Positions 8,980-18,106 are shown, counted from the stretch's first letter. The stretch: 64,000 nucleotides of DNA from Streptomyces sp. NBC_01198 (GCF_036010485.1 NZ_CP108568.1:7821001-7885000); one strand, 5' to 3'. Notes: generated from the letters alone by a model not told the origin. Translations and numbers: made by a program.

Positions 8980-9768
8980 ATGGGCGAGTACGTGGAACTT
9001 CCTGGCGCCACGACCTGGTACGACACCGAGGGCGCGGGCGACCCGCTGGTTCTGCTGCACGGCGGGTTCTGTACGAACGAGACGTGGGGAGCCCAGCGGC
9101 CCGACCTGGCAGAGAGCTACCGCCTGTTCCTGCCCGAGCGCCGCGGCCACGGGCACACTCCCGACGTCGCGGGGCCGCTCCACTACCAGGACATGGCTGA
9201 CGACACCGTGGCCTTCCTCGAGTCGGTCGTCGGCGCTCCCGCGCATCTTGTCGGGTGGAGCGACGGGGGCATCGTCGCGCTGCTCGTGGCCGCCGACCGC
9301 CCGGACCTGGTCCGGAAGATCGTCGTGATCGGGGCGAACTTCCGTCCCGCCCCGGAGTCGTGGGCCGAGCCGGCCATGCTGGACGCAATGGCGCCGGACA
9401 GTACCGATCTCGCGTTCTTCCGCGAGATGTACGAGGCGGTCGCGCCGGAGGGCGGCGACTGGCCTGTGGTGGCGGGCAAGATCCTCGACCTGTGGCGTAC
9501 GGAGCCGACGCTCTCCACCGGCGACCTGGGCCGCATCGCCGCGCCGGCCCTGGTGATGGTCGGGGACGACGACATGCTGACGCCGGCGCACACGGTCGAC
9601 CTGTACGAGGCGCTGCCGGCGTCGCAACTGGCCGTCGTGCCCGGTGCCTCGCACCTCGTTCCGCTGGAGAAGCCCGCGCTGGTCAACCAGTTGGTGCTGG
9701 ACTTCCTCGGGAGCGATCCGGCTCCGACGATGCTTCCCGTCCGGCGTGCGCACGCGCCGGGCTCCTGA
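8980..9768 (+). CDS. Alpha/beta-fold hydrolase
   Basis: This is a 262-residue hydrolase. It has the oxyanion element LVLLHGGF near residue 25, the nucleophile elbow GWSDGG (Ser about residue 92), an acid region after PALVMVGDDDMLTP (Asp), and a catalytic His in GASHLVPLEKP. The size and order fit serine esterases, lipases and C-C bond hydrolases of the alpha/beta fold. The substrate is not evident. ATG 8980 has the purine stretch GGAACG upstream. It is a single-gene unit facing a convergent SDR gene. Confidence 0.8.
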   Translation: MGEYVELPGATTWYDTEGAGDPLVLLHGGFCTNETWGAQRPDLAESYRLFLPERRGHGHTPDVAGPLHYQDMADDTVAFLESVVGAPAHLVGWSDGGIVALLVAADRPDLVRKIVVIGANFRPAPESWAEPAMLDAMAPDSTDLAFFREMYEAVAPEGGDWPVVAGKILDLWRTEPTLSTGDLGRIAAPALVMVGDDDMLTPAHTVDLYEALPASQLAVVPGASHLVPLEKPALVNQLVLDFLGSDPAPTMLPVRRAHAPGS

Positions 9769-9870
9769 GCCCGGCGCAGAGCATCACGACGGTCGGCGCC
9801 GTGTTCAAGACCGGCCGGCGCCCCGGTCCCGAACACGGCAGGCCCTGTTGACCTGCGGCAGGTACGCGGG

Positions 9871-10635
9871 TCAGGCCGTGGCGCCGCTGTCGACGACGAG
9901 GTCGGCGCCGACGACGCTGGCGGCGTCGGGCGAGGCGAGATAGAGGACGGCCGCCGCGATCTCCGCGGTGCTGGAGACCCGGCCGAGAGGTACGGCGCCC
10001 TTCATCCGGTCGGCGCGGTCGGCGTCGGTCTCGCCGGGGCGCAGGGACATGGGGGTGTCGGTGGGGCCCGGGCTGACGGCGTTGATGCGGATGCCGTCGC
10101 CGATGTGGTCGAGGGCCGCGGCCCGGCTGAGGGCCGAGACGGCCGCCTTGGTGGTGATGTAGCCGGCGAGGCCCGGAACGCGCATGTGGGCACCGAGGTT
10201 GGAGGCCACGTTGACGATCGCGCCGCCGGTGGACTGGCCGCGCATCCGGGCGACCTCGGCCTGGAGGCAGAGGAGAACGCCGGTGAGGTTCGTCTGGAGC
10301 AGGGTGTGCCAGTCCTCCTCGGGGAGGTCGGCGACGGGCGCGCCACCGCGGACGACCCCCGCGTTGTTGACGGCGATGTCGAGGCTGCCGAAGTGTTCCG
10401 CGGTGCGCTGCACGAGGGCTTTGACGTCGGCGGAACTGGTGACGTCGGCGGCCATCGCGAGTCCCGTGCCGCCGGCCTTCTCGATCAGGGCGACCGTCTC
10501 GTCGAGGGACGACGCGGTACGCCCGGCGGCGGCGACCGCCGCTCCTTCGGAGGCGAAGGCGAGTGCGACGGCGCGGCCGATGCCGGAGCCGGCGCCGGTG
10601 ACGAGGGCGGTCTTGCCGGTGAAGCGTGCGGTCAT
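9871..10635 (-). CDS. Short-chain dehydrogenase/reductase (SDR)
   Basis: A 254-residue classical SDR. The nucleotide-binding motif TGAGSGIG lies at about residues 14-21, NNAG near 90, the catalytic Ser in IVNVAS, and the YITTK (YxxxK) motif near residues 158-162, followed by the PGPTDTPM loop. An NAD(P)-dependent oxidation or reduction is certain in kind; the substrate is unknown. The gene lies 28 bp downstream of an MFS transporter gene on the same strand, in a tetR-MFS-SDR cassette. This arrangement suggests a detoxification or efflux unit under the TetR regulator. Confidence 0.85.
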   Translation of the reverse strand: MTARFTGKTALVTGAGSGIGRAVALAFASEGAAVAAAGRTASSLDETVALIEKAGGTGLAMAADVTSSADVKALVQRTAEHFGSLDIAVNNAGVVRGGAPVADLPEEDWHTLLQTNLTGVLLCLQAEVARMRGQSTGGAIVNVASNLGAHMRVPGLAGYITTKAAVSALSRAAALDHIGDGIRINAVSPGPTDTPMSLRPGETDADRADRMKGAVPLGRVSSTAEIAAAVLYLASPDAASVVGADLVVDSGATA

Positions 10636-10663
10636 GGTGACGGGTCCTTTGGTGGTCGGCGGA

Positions 10664-12064
10664 TTACGCGGTGCGGATGGTGAGGAGCGCCGCGGCGGCG
10701 AAGGCGGCCGCGGTCACGGCCAGCGAGGCGGCGTCGGAGCCGGCGGTGAGCAGTGCGGCGAGGACGACGGTCGGACCCAGTTCCATCGCCGTGTTCATGG
10801 CGCCGGCAGCCAGTCCGGTCCGGTGCGGCGCCACGCCGTCGGTGGCAAGGACCGCAGCTGCCGCGAAGCTCGCGGCGGCGCCGGCCGGCAGCAGAAGGAG
10901 GCCGGGGAGCAGCCCGTAGGCGTACGGGGTGTGCGCTGCGAGGCCGGTGAGCGCGAGCAGGGCGAGACCGGTCGCGGCGAGGGCGAGCCCGCAGGCGGTG
11001 ACGGCCCGCGGACCGTAGCGGGCGATGAGGGGGCCCGCGGCGCGGCCGGAGATGAGCAGGGCGACAGCGAAGGGTACGAAGGCGGCGGAGGTCTGCAGCG
11101 CCGACCAGCCGCGGCCTTGCTGGAGGTGCAGCGACAGGAGAATGAACGTCGTGGCGGTCCCGGCAGCGGTCAGCGCGATCGCGGTGAGCGCGACGGCGCG
11201 GCGGCGGTCACGGAGGAATCCCAGCGGGAGCAGCGGATCGCGGGCGTGGCGCTCGGCGAGCAGGAAGCCGGCCACGAGCCCGACGCCGAGGAACAGCGGG
11301 ACCAGGGCGGCCGCCGACGACCAGCGGTGGGCGTCGGTGAGGACGAGGCCGTAGCTGGCCAGCGTGGTCCCGGTGGCGGCCAGCAGCGCGCCCGGCAGGT
11401 CGAGGGACCGGCCCTGGCCCGGCGGGGTGGCGGGTAGCAGACGCGGCGCGAGGACGAGTGCGCCGGCTGCGACGGCGACGGGGACGGCGAAGGACAGGCG
11501 CCAGGTGGCGAGCGCGGAGATGACTCCGGAGAGCAGGTTGCCCGCGGTCGCGCCCAGGACCGAGAGCCCGCCCCAGGTCGCCATGGCCTTGCCGTACGCG
11601 AGAGGTTCCGGGAAGACCGCTCGCAGGACGGCCATCGCGGCGGGCGCGGTGACCGCGGCACCGACCCCCTGGCCGAAGCGTGCGGTGAGCAGGGTGTGCG
11701 GCCCCGGGGCGACGGCCGCGGCCAGGGACGCCGCCGTGAACACCAGCAGCCCGGCGGTGAGGGCGCGACGCCCGCCGAAGCGGTCGGCGACGCGCCCCCC
11801 GAAGAGCAGCAGCCCCGCGAAGGCGAGTCCGTAGGCGGCGCTGAGGAGGATCAGGTCGTCCCGGCCGAGGGAGAACTCACGCCCGATCCGGGGCAGGGGC
11901 ACGACGAGCGAGGTGAGAGTGAAGATCAGCGATATCTGCACGGCGCCGAGCAGCACGAAGGCGGGTCTCGTCGCAGCTGCGGTCGTGGATCCGTCCGCGG
12001 CGGGCGCGGACGTGCTCGTCGCGCGTACGGCTGTGCTGCTGTGGCGGCTGCCCGTGGCGGCCAT
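10664..12064 (-). CDS. MFS drug-efflux-type transporter (14-helix DHA2-like)
   Basis: This is a 466-residue major facilitator protein. A 35-residue polar N-terminus precedes about 14 hydrophobic helices. After helix 2 it has the motif-A loop GGRVADRFGGRR, and in helix 5 GNLLSGVI, the antiporter-type signature region. ATG 12064 is preceded by a GGGGGGGA stretch; the frame is open far upstream but only across the promoter and the tetR gene, so longer starts are rejected. It is likely a proton-driven exporter of small molecules. A motif shared with the tetR promoter sits at 12079-12091, just upstream of the start, so control by that TetR is likely. Confidence 0.8.
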   Translation of the reverse strand: MAATGSRHSSTAVRATSTSAPAADGSTTAAATRPAFVLLGAVQISLIFTLTSLVVPLPRIGREFSLGRDDLILLSAAYGLAFAGLLLFGGRVADRFGGRRALTAGLLVFTAASLAAAVAPGPHTLLTARFGQGVGAAVTAPAAMAVLRAVFPEPLAYGKAMATWGGLSVLGATAGNLLSGVISALATWRLSFAVPVAVAAGALVLAPRLLPATPPGQGRSLDLPGALLAATGTTLASYGLVLTDAHRWSSAAALVPLFLGVGLVAGFLLAERHARDPLLPLGFLRDRRRAVALTAIALTAAGTATTFILLSLHLQQGRGWSALQTSAAFVPFAVALLISGRAAGPLIARYGPRAVTACGLALAATGLALLALTGLAAHTPYAYGLLPGLLLLPAGAAASFAAAAVLATDGVAPHRTGLAAGAMNTAMELGPTVVLAALLTAGSDAASLAVTAAAFAAAALLTIRTA

Positions 12065-12078
12065 GTCCCCCCCGATAT

Positions 12079-12091
12079 TTGACCGAACGTT
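12079..12091 (-). promoter_or_regulatory. Candidate TetR operator in front of the MFS gene
   Basis: The minus strand reads AACGTTCGGTCAA, with CATTAT just upstream as a possible -10 box. A 12-of-13 match, in the opposite orientation, sits in the tetR promoter at 12745-12757. Sharing between the two promoters suggests one regulator binds both. The core GAACGTTC is a palindrome. Confidence 0.5.
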
Positions 12092-12135
12092 CCATAATGT
12101 GGGCATGCGAAGACGCCCCCTCTGTGGAGTCCCGC

Positions 12136-12720
12136 TCAGGCCAGCAGCGTCAACGCCTGCTCGGCCGCGTCCCGGACCCGGCCGGGGTCGTCCGACACCT
12201 TGCCGACCACCCGCATCCCCTGCATCAGCACCAGCAGCATCCGCGCCAGCGTCCGCGGGTCGCGGTCGGCGGGCAGTTCGCCCTGCGCGCGGGCCCGCAC
12301 GAGTGCCGAGTGCAGCAGCGTCTCGATGTGATCCCAGCTCGACTCGACCCGGCGGGCCGCCGCCGCGTCGTGCGGGCCGAGTTCGGCCGCCGTGTTGGTC
12401 ACGAAGCACCCCTTCTGGCGCCCGTCACGGGAGGCGGCCTCGGCCGCGAAGCGCAGCACGACGGTGCGAACGCCGGGCAGTGCGGGACCCGGCTGCGACA
12501 ACTCGCAGAGCAGCAGGGGGTCGTGGGCCTCGCTGTAGCGGTCCAGGGCCTTCAGGTAGAGCTCGTGCTTGTTCCCGAAGGTGGCGTAGATGCTGGCCCG
12601 CCCGATGCCGAGGTGCTCGACGAGGTCCGCCATCGATGTTGCCTCGTAGCCCCGCTGCCAGAACAGCTCCAGGGCTGACTGCAACACGGCGTCCGGGTCG
12701 AATTCCTTGGTCCTGGCCAC
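12136..12720 (-). CDS. TetR/AcrR-family transcriptional regulator
   Basis: The protein has 194 residues. The N-terminal helix-turn-helix is clear: LQSALELFWQRGYEATSM, then DLVEHLGIGRASIYATFGNK at about residues 30-50. The rest is the helical ligand-binding domain, including a Cys (QKGCFVTNTAAEL), as in the TetR_C_33/YdeS-like group. It probably represses the downstream MFS and SDR genes and itself. GTG 12720 begins only 7 nt after a -10-like TAGGGT, which implies a leaderless transcript; no ribosome site is visible. The gene overlaps nothing, but upstream is a truncated MerR fragment. Confidence 0.85.
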   Translation of the reverse strand: MARTKEFDPDAVLQSALELFWQRGYEATSMADLVEHLGIGRASIYATFGNKHELYLKALDRYSEAHDPLLLCELSQPGPALPGVRTVVLRFAAEAASRDGRQKGCFVTNTAAELGPHDAAAARRVESSWDHIETLLHSALVRARAQGELPADRDPRTLARMLLVLMQGMRVVGKVSDDPGRVRDAAEQALTLLA

Positions 12721-12727
12721 GGTCTGA

Positions 12728-12757
12728 ACCCTAGGCGATACTGAAACGATCGGTCAA
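12728..12757 (-). promoter_or_regulatory. tetR promoter with overlapping operator
   Basis: On the minus strand TTGACC (-35 type) is followed by 18 nt and TAGGGT (12733-12728). Transcription would then start at about the GTG of tetR, giving a leaderless mRNA. The operator-like motif AACGATCGGTCAA (plus strand 12745-12757) overlaps the -35 box, as an autorepressor site would. Confidence 0.45.
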
Positions 12758-12779
12758 CTATCCGCCGGAGCTTGGTCCC

Positions 12780-12956
12780 CGACCGATAGGCCAGCACCTC
12801 CCGCAGCCGCTCCACGTCGGCCGCGGAATAGCCCCGGAACCCGGCCGCGGTCCGCGCCGACGGCCGTACGAGCCCGATCTTGTCATAGTGATGCAGCGTG
12901 CGAACGCTCACGCCGGCGAGCTCAGCCACCCGTCCCACAGTCCAGTGATCCGCCAC
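12780..12956 (-). pseudogene. MerR-family regulator, N-terminal fragment
   Basis: From GTG 12956 the frame encodes about 59 residues of a MerR DNA-binding domain: WTVGRVAELAGVSVRTLHHY, then DKIGLVRPSARTAAGFRGYS and LREVLAYR. After that the sequence no longer resembles the family and runs into the tetR promoter. The effector domain is missing, so this is a truncated relic of a TipA-like or heavy-metal-type regulator. Confidence 0.65.
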
Positions 12957-13569
12957 GGCATGGACTGTGCAGCCTGACGCCACGTGAGGGTCAAGTTGCC
13001 CCAACCCGTGGTGGGCGGTGTCCCGGTGCAGCCCCCCGTCGCCATCGGTGGGCCCAACTGCGCCGATGCGGCGGTGTTTTCGGGGCAGGCGGAGATCCAG
13101 ACGCGGCTGGCCGAGGGTGAGGATGGCGTTGATGAGCAGTGACGGCGTGCTGGCGGACCGGCCGGAGGCCGGGGTCTCGCAGGACGTGGCAGCGGCGGAC
13201 CGCGGGACTTCCGGCGTCACCTTCCCCGTGCGGGCGGGCAGCGTCGGTGCCGCAGCGCACACCGGGCGGGCGGCCGGGACGCCCCGACCGCTGCTGGCGG
13301 TGGCGATGACGCGGGTGACCGTACTGCTGCTCCGGCTGCGCCGGAGGAGGGGATGAAGGCCGCCGGGCTCAGGTACGAGCCGGTCGGTTGGGCCGTTGGT
13401 GCTGTCGGAGCCTCTCGAGCCTGGTCGGGATGCTCCTTCGGCATGTCGCCGGTCGTCTCATAGAGTGGTGTCCCGAGGGTGTCCAGGTCGTTCGTCGCAA
13501 AACGAACGTGGACGCCCTCGTTCTCGTCTCCCCAGGGCACCCCGCGGACCGCGCCACCAGGAGGAACCC
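12957..13569. other. Intergenic stretch with a possible transposase N-terminal relic
   Basis: No intact gene is visible. On the minus strand, about 13390-13500 encodes FATNDLDTLGTPLYETTGD. This resembles the NLDTLATALYV start of a group of Streptomyces insertion-sequence transposases, then decays. The rest shows no recognisable coding signal. Confidence 0.3.
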
Positions 13570-13836
13570 GTGTCATACCCGCAACTGCTCACCCCCGAGG
13601 AGAAGCTCGCCGACGCGAGGAAGCTGTTGAGCCTCCCGCATATCGTCGGGGTCTGCGGCTCCACCCGCTTCACGGCCGAGATGAACGAGGCCGATCTGCA
13701 GGAGACCGAAGCCGGAAAGATCGTCGTCAAACCGGGCTGTGACATGAAGTCACCGCACGCGCTCTGGTCCGATCCTGCCGAGGCCGGGGCGCTGAATTCC
13801 GCGCGTCGATGCGGATGGTGGACCTCGCCGCGGTGA
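13570..13836 (+). pseudogene. Nucleoside 2-deoxyribosyltransferase-like protein, truncated
   Basis: GTG 13570 opens a frame reading HIVGVCGSTRFTAEMNEADL, then GKIVVKPGCDMKSPHALWSDP. This matches the N-terminal half of small Streptomyces proteins of the nucleoside 2-deoxyribosyltransferase / DUF4406 fold (CGSTRF and the GKIV.PG strand). The coherent part ends at about 13795, at GAATTC; the remaining 13 codons read the next gene out of frame. The C-terminal half with the usual LADEVIVV segment is missing. The break point is also where the AraC gene loses its 5' end, so one deletion probably joined the two. Confidence 0.55.
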
Positions 13837-13885
13837 ACGTGGTCGAGTTGGCGGTCTCGCCATCCCATATCGTGCGTACGGCGGG

Positions 13886-14656
13886 ATGGTGCGGCGGGAG
13901 GATCCCGAACTGGTCTGCGTCGCGATGGCGGGGACGGGCGAGCTCGTGTTGAGCCAGTCAGGACGGGAGGCGGTTCTGCAGGGGGAGCGCGTCGCGCTCT
14001 ATGACGGTTCGCGTCCCTTCGCCATCAAGCTCGGCGTGGGGGAGCCCGCGACAATTGTGCGCGCGCACGTTCCCAGGGCGCTGCTGGGGCTGCCCGCCGG
14101 CGGGATGGAGCCCGTGCTTGCCCGCCCCGTCTCCGGGCAGAGCGGATTCGCCGGACTCCTGGTGAACTTCCTCAGCGGCCTGGCGGCCGGTCCCGCGGCC
14201 TATCGAGTCGACGACATCCCCCGCCTGGCCCGGATCGCCCAGGACCTGCTGACCGCGTTCGTGGCCCACCATCTCGACGCGGAAGGCGGACTCCCGGAGG
14301 AGTCCCGCACGCGGGCGCTTCTGCTGCGCGTCGAGGCGTTCGTCCAGCAGCACCTGCACGACCCGGAGCTGTCGCCGCGCGCCGTCGCCGCCGCACACCA
14401 TGTCTCGGTGAGTCACCTGCACCGCCTGTTCAGCGCACGCGACACCAGCCTCAGCACCTGGATCCGCCGTCTGCGCCTCGAACGCACCCGACGCGATCTC
14501 CGCGACGCGGTGCAGCACGATGTGCCCATCCACACGATCGCGTCGCGCTGGGGCTTCAAGGACCACTCCAGCTTCACCCGCAGCTTCACCGCCGCCTACG
14601 GCATGTCACCCCGGGACTACCGCCACAGCGACCCGGGCGCGGCTCCCCGGACGTAA
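13886..14656 (+). CDS. AraC-family transcriptional regulator with damaged 5' end
   Basis: The visible frame encodes 256 residues. The first half resembles the cupin-like AraC_binding_2 domain (LVLSQSGREAVLQGERVALYD). The C-terminal half has two helix-turn-helix motifs (SPRAVAAAHHVSVSHLHRLF and IHTIASRWGFKDHSSFTRSF) and the family end MSPRDYR. Upstream, 13794-13880 encodes EFRASMRMVDLAAVNVVELA in another frame, which is the expected preceding part of the same domain. One base is missing near 13882-13885, and everything before GAATTC 13794 is lost. The protein may still bind DNA from ATG 13886, but it is probably a pseudogene. Confidence 0.65.
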   Translation: MVRREDPELVCVAMAGTGELVLSQSGREAVLQGERVALYDGSRPFAIKLGVGEPATIVRAHVPRALLGLPAGGMEPVLARPVSGQSGFAGLLVNFLSGLAAGPAAYRVDDIPRLARIAQDLLTAFVAHHLDAEGGLPEESRTRALLLRVEAFVQQHLHDPELSPRAVAAAHHVSVSHLHRLFSARDTSLSTWIRRLRLERTRRDLRDAVQHDVPIHTIASRWGFKDHSSFTRSFTAAYGMSPRDYRHSDPGAAPRT

Positions 14657-14871
14657 CTCCGCCGACCTCAACCCACCGGCTGTAGCGGACCGCCAGGGAT
14701 ACGGCTGCCCGCTTCCGGGCGCGGGTGTCCGTCGGGGGTGAGACGGATCGTCAAGTCGCCTGCCTCTGAGTGTCAATGATGCGGGCTGCCGCCGCTGTCA
14801 GGATCTGCATGCCGGACCACCGGCGTCCTGCAGTCCGCCGGATGGTCCGCGCGGGCAGAGAGGTCCACACG

Positions 14872-15069
14872 ATGCGGAAGATCGCAGTCCTGGCCGCCGC
14901 GCTCGTCGCCGGCGCATACAACGCCCAATCCGCCGTCAACCACACCCCGTACCAGGCCACGGTCTACACGGGCAAGCAGTGCACCGGCAGCAGCGATGGC
15001 CTCGCCCCCGGAGCGGCCCGCAGCCTGGCCGCGACCTGGGACCACAACGCGTCGGTCTGCTTGACGTAG
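14872..15069 (+). CDS. Small secreted protein with two cysteines
   Basis: The product has 65 residues. MRKIAVLAAALVAGAYNAQS is a typical short Sec signal peptide. The mature part of about 45 residues has exactly two Cys (KQCTGSS and SVCLT), which could form one disulfide in the cell wall space. ATG 14872 is preceded by AGAGAGG; an upstream in-frame ATG at 14770 would bury the signal peptide. No family is recognised. Confidence 0.45.
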   Translation: MRKIAVLAAALVAGAYNAQSAVNHTPYQATVYTGKQCTGSSDGLAPGAARSLAATWDHNASVCLT

Positions 15070-15316
15070 CCACAGCGCCGGCCGCGTTGCGACGTACCGG
15101 ATTCGCGCCGCTGGCGCGGTCGTGAGTGGGCACGTGAAGTGCCTGGACGGGTGCCAGCGGCGGAGGGGGGCGCTGGCACCCTGGCGCCTGGACGTCGCTC
15201 AAGGCCCTGTTTGTCGCCGTGGACGCGTCTTGTCAGCCGCGACCTCCGCGCCGAGCCCAGAACGGCTCGAAACGGACGAGGAAGCCGCCGCAACGAAACG
15301 GACGTGAAGCCGGGAA

Positions 15317-16120
15317 TCACCCGTGCACCTCGGCCGCATCGGGGCGGAGTGGGGATGTTTCACCACCATCGCGAGTGGGCGCCTGTTCAGCACGTGACTC
15401 CGGGCCGCCCACCCCTGAACGACGGGGCTGCGGCGAGCGACCGTCGGCCACCGGCGCAGCGGCCAACCCGGCGGCACCGCCTGCCCTGCCCGAGGCGAGC
15501 GCGGCCAGGGCACGGTCGTGGACGCGGCTGAGCAGCAGAACGGAGAGCACTGCCCCGATCAGGCAGCAGAACATGTCCCACTGGGTGTCCCAGACGTCGC
15601 CCTGGGTGGCCAGGAACGCGTCCGCCGAGTGGCCGCCGATCAACGACGACCACCACTCCAGTAGTTCGAAGAAGGCGCTGAAGGCCAGGCAGGCGCATAC
15701 GGTGAGCGGCGCGAGCCACCGGCTGCGGCTCAGCGGCGACGTCCTGACCAGGAGCTCCCGTACCAGGACGGCCGGGACGACTCCCTGCACCAGGTGGCCG
15801 AGCCGGTCGTACGGGTTACGGGAGAGCCCCAGCGTGTCCCGCACCCAGTTCCCGGCCGGGACCTCGGCGTACGTCCAGTGTCCGCCGACCGCGAGTACGA
15901 GGGCGTGCAGCACGAGCAGCCAGCACAGCAGATCGGTCAGCGGGAACCGCCGCCAGCCCGCCAGGACCAGCGGCACACCGACGATCACCCAGACCGTCTC
16001 CATCACCCACGTCACCCGGTCGACCGGCTGCCACCCGGACACCGCCATGATCACCAGCACCGCTCCGAGCGCCAGCACCGGTCCCCGCCGCCGCACTGCC
16101 GTACGCATCCCCGCCTGCAT
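15317..16120 (-). CDS. DUF2238 (YjdF-type) integral membrane protein
   Basis: This is a protein of about 267 residues with six or more membrane helices. The motifs HWTYAEVPAGNW, SRNPYDRLGHLVQGVVPA, FFELLEWW and GDVWDTQWDM are the conserved core of DUF2238 proteins, whose function is not known. The last 60 residues are polar and Ala/Gly-rich. ATG 16120 is chosen because GAAGGTGG lies 4 nt upstream; the frame is open further up, but without a ribosome site. It stands alone. Confidence 0.8.
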   Translation of the reverse strand: MQAGMRTAVRRRGPVLALGAVLVIMAVSGWQPVDRVTWVMETVWVIVGVPLVLAGWRRFPLTDLLCWLLVLHALVLAVGGHWTYAEVPAGNWVRDTLGLSRNPYDRLGHLVQGVVPAVLVRELLVRTSPLSRSRWLAPLTVCACLAFSAFFELLEWWSSLIGGHSADAFLATQGDVWDTQWDMFCCLIGAVLSVLLLSRVHDRALAALASGRAGGAAGLAAAPVADGRSPQPRRSGVGGPESRAEQAPTRDGGETSPLRPDAAEVHG

Positions 16121-16268
16121 AACGCCACCTTCGTCGCTCGACTCTTCCTCACCCCGAAGCCTGTCAGCGCGCCGAGCTCGGGTCATGAGTACGGCTACTC
16201 ACCGTTCCGCCTTGCGGCTGCTACGGCGGTCTTCGAAGCCCCGGAGCAGGTAGCCACACCTGGGCACG

Positions 16269-17015
16269 TCAGCGCGTCAGTTGAGCACTCTGCTCGGAGG
16301 CCATGACCGGGAGCGGCCACCAACTCACGGGGACCTCGCGCATGACCAGAGCGCAGTCCAGGGTTGCGCTCCCCGGCGGGAAGCGGTCCGTGTCGTCGAA
16401 GAAGGATGACGCAGCGGAGCGAACCCGGCCGGCTTCCACGTGCCATGCGTCGGTCCGCAGTTCCATGCCGTCAAGGTGACGGCCGGTGCTGGTGGCCGAG
16501 AAGCCCTTTGTCCCCTCCCGGAAGAAGCGGGACGCCTCGGCAAGATCGGCGAAGAGCTCGCTGCCTCGCAGCTCGTCGGACGGCTCGACCGTGACATCCA
16601 CTCGGGTGTCGCCCTCCCGTGCCGCCAGTGCGACGCGCACCTGACGGGGTGTCTCATGCACCTCGAAGTCGGCTCGGCCGTGTTCGCCGGGGAAGATGCG
16701 GCCCCCGGCCCAGACGTTGAGCGGCGAGGAAGTGTCGCGCCGTGGAATGTAAACACCGGTCTGGACGCCGTCCGGCCCGTCCCACTCGACGGCGATCCGA
16801 TGCGCCGCGTTCTCGCTCCGCAGTCCGAACGACTTGGGCGCCCAGGCCGGCCGGACGTCTCCCAGGCGCAGCAGACAGATGCCCGCGACAGCGTGGCCGT
16901 TGACCAGCTGCGGGCGTAGTGGCCTGGGAAGCAGGCGCGCCGCGGCATCCGGTGCGACTCGGTAGTTCACCAGTAGCCGTCGTTCAACAACGCTGGAAAG
17001 TCGCGCCTGCCTCAT
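16269..17015 (-). CDS. DUF2071 family protein (YqjF-like, acetoacetate-decarboxylase-like fold)
   Basis: This is a 248-residue protein. It starts with ERRLLVNYRVAPDAAARLLP, then PQLVNGHAVAGICLLRLGDV, the signature opening of DUF2071/YqjF proteins, which share the acetoacetate decarboxylase-like fold. Later it has GVYIPRRDTSSPLN and the C-terminal SSFFDDTDRFPPGSATLDCALVM region. No enzyme activity is established for the family. ATG 17015 fits the family start. It is a single gene with no operon partner. Confidence 0.7.
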   Translation of the reverse strand: MRQARLSSVVERRLLVNYRVAPDAAARLLPRPLRPQLVNGHAVAGICLLRLGDVRPAWAPKSFGLRSENAAHRIAVEWDGPDGVQTGVYIPRRDTSSPLNVWAGGRIFPGEHGRADFEVHETPRQVRVALAAREGDTRVDVTVEPSDELRGSELFADLAEASRFFREGTKGFSATSTGRHLDGMELRTDAWHVEAGRVRSAASSFFDDTDRFPPGSATLDCALVMREVPVSWWPLPVMASEQSAQLTR

Positions 17016-17377
17016 GATCCCCCATTCTGCGCCCCAGGCCGCCATTTGGCATGGCGAAGCACGAACAGCTCGGAACAGACGGCGTTCAGAAACCGCCCGA
17101 CAGAGGCGCCCAGGCAGTCCCGGCCGCCGCGTAGAGAATCCGGCACGCGGAATCCGACTGCGAGTTCGGCGAAGGTGTGGTTGCGGCGCAGGGGGCGAGG
17201 GTCGTCCGCGCCTCGGAGCTGCGGATCAGCCGCTACGACGAGACCCGCCACCATCCACCTCCACCTCCCACTCCTGGTCAGACGTCAACTCCACACGAAG
17301 CATCTTCTGTATGGGCAGATCCTCCCCGCCCCGCCCTGAGCCCGAACTGCAGCCCCACATCGGCGAGGTGCCCTGGG
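17016..17377. other. Intergenic stretch with possible decayed frames
   Basis: On the minus strand a short frame MLRVELTSDQEWEVEVDGG (about 17235-17309) stops early. About 17140-17200 then encodes RRNHTFAELAVGFRVPDSL, reminiscent of a helix-turn-helix from an insertion-sequence transposase. Both look like relics, and no intact gene is supported. Confidence 0.2.
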
Positions 17378-17761
17378 TCAGGGCATTTCGAGTTCGGGCA
17401 AAGAGAAGAAACCGGTGGTTGCCTCCACAATCCGCCCTTCGTTGTCATCTCTGTCAAGATCCGCCTGAGGCCCGATCAGGTTCGCCACCGTGAGGGCGGG
17501 CCGCAGCAGGTCGGGCTCCTCGCCTCCCCGGTAGTACGGAGTCTCGAAGCTGAAGGCCTTGATCAGACGTCCATCGCGGCAGTACTGGAACGACGGGCCG
17601 TGGGCTTTGGCGAGGCATGGTTCGATCACGAAAACGACGAGCTCGCCGCCGGCTCTGTCGCGGGCCTGCGCAGCCTCAGGGCCGACGAAGGTGACGGGGC
17701 CGCTGTCCACCGCGGCGCGCATGGCCCCGAAGTCCAGCAGCGTGCGGGGCCGCCGTCGCAC
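17378..17761 (-). pseudogene. Conserved-looking hypothetical protein, 5' frameshifted
   Basis: The 127-codon frame reads TLLDFGAMRAAVDSGPVTFV, then GGELVVFVIEPCLAKAHGPS and ends FFSLPELEMP, and looks like real protein. Upstream, a different frame (about 17765-17880) reads PVPRTEDDPRLLREPLDPRD and EVRATPAELCDGG, which flows naturally into the 127-codon frame after a one-base shift near 17755. No good start remains. No family is recognised with confidence; a distant resemblance to DUF6461 proteins is possible. Confidence 0.4.
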
Positions 17762-18106
17762 AACTCCGCCGGCGTGGCGCGCACCTCGTCCCGTGGGTCC
17801 AGCGGTTCCCTGAGCAGGCGCGGGTCGTCCTCGGTCCGGGGGACCGGACGGTCACGCGTTCCCTCGCCATGAGCGGCGCTCTCCTCCGGGTCCGCTCACG
17901 CGACGGGTGCGGGGCGGCTGCCCGGGACCCGGAATGCCGTCGCAGGCGTGCATCTTTGGGAGCACCGCTCCCTGCTCTTTCGGCGTGGCGGTTCCTGCCC
18001 GCACTCCAGCCAGACGAGAATTACTCGTAGTCGCCAGGCCTCAATCCTGCCGCATCAGCCCCATGGTGGAGGCGTCCGCCAGTCACGGCCCCAACGGGAG
18101 CAGTAA

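Noticed and set aside
12065..12409. N-terminal extension of the MFS protein into tetR
   Set aside because: It overlaps the tetR coding region in another frame; a promoter and ribosome site precede ATG 12064.
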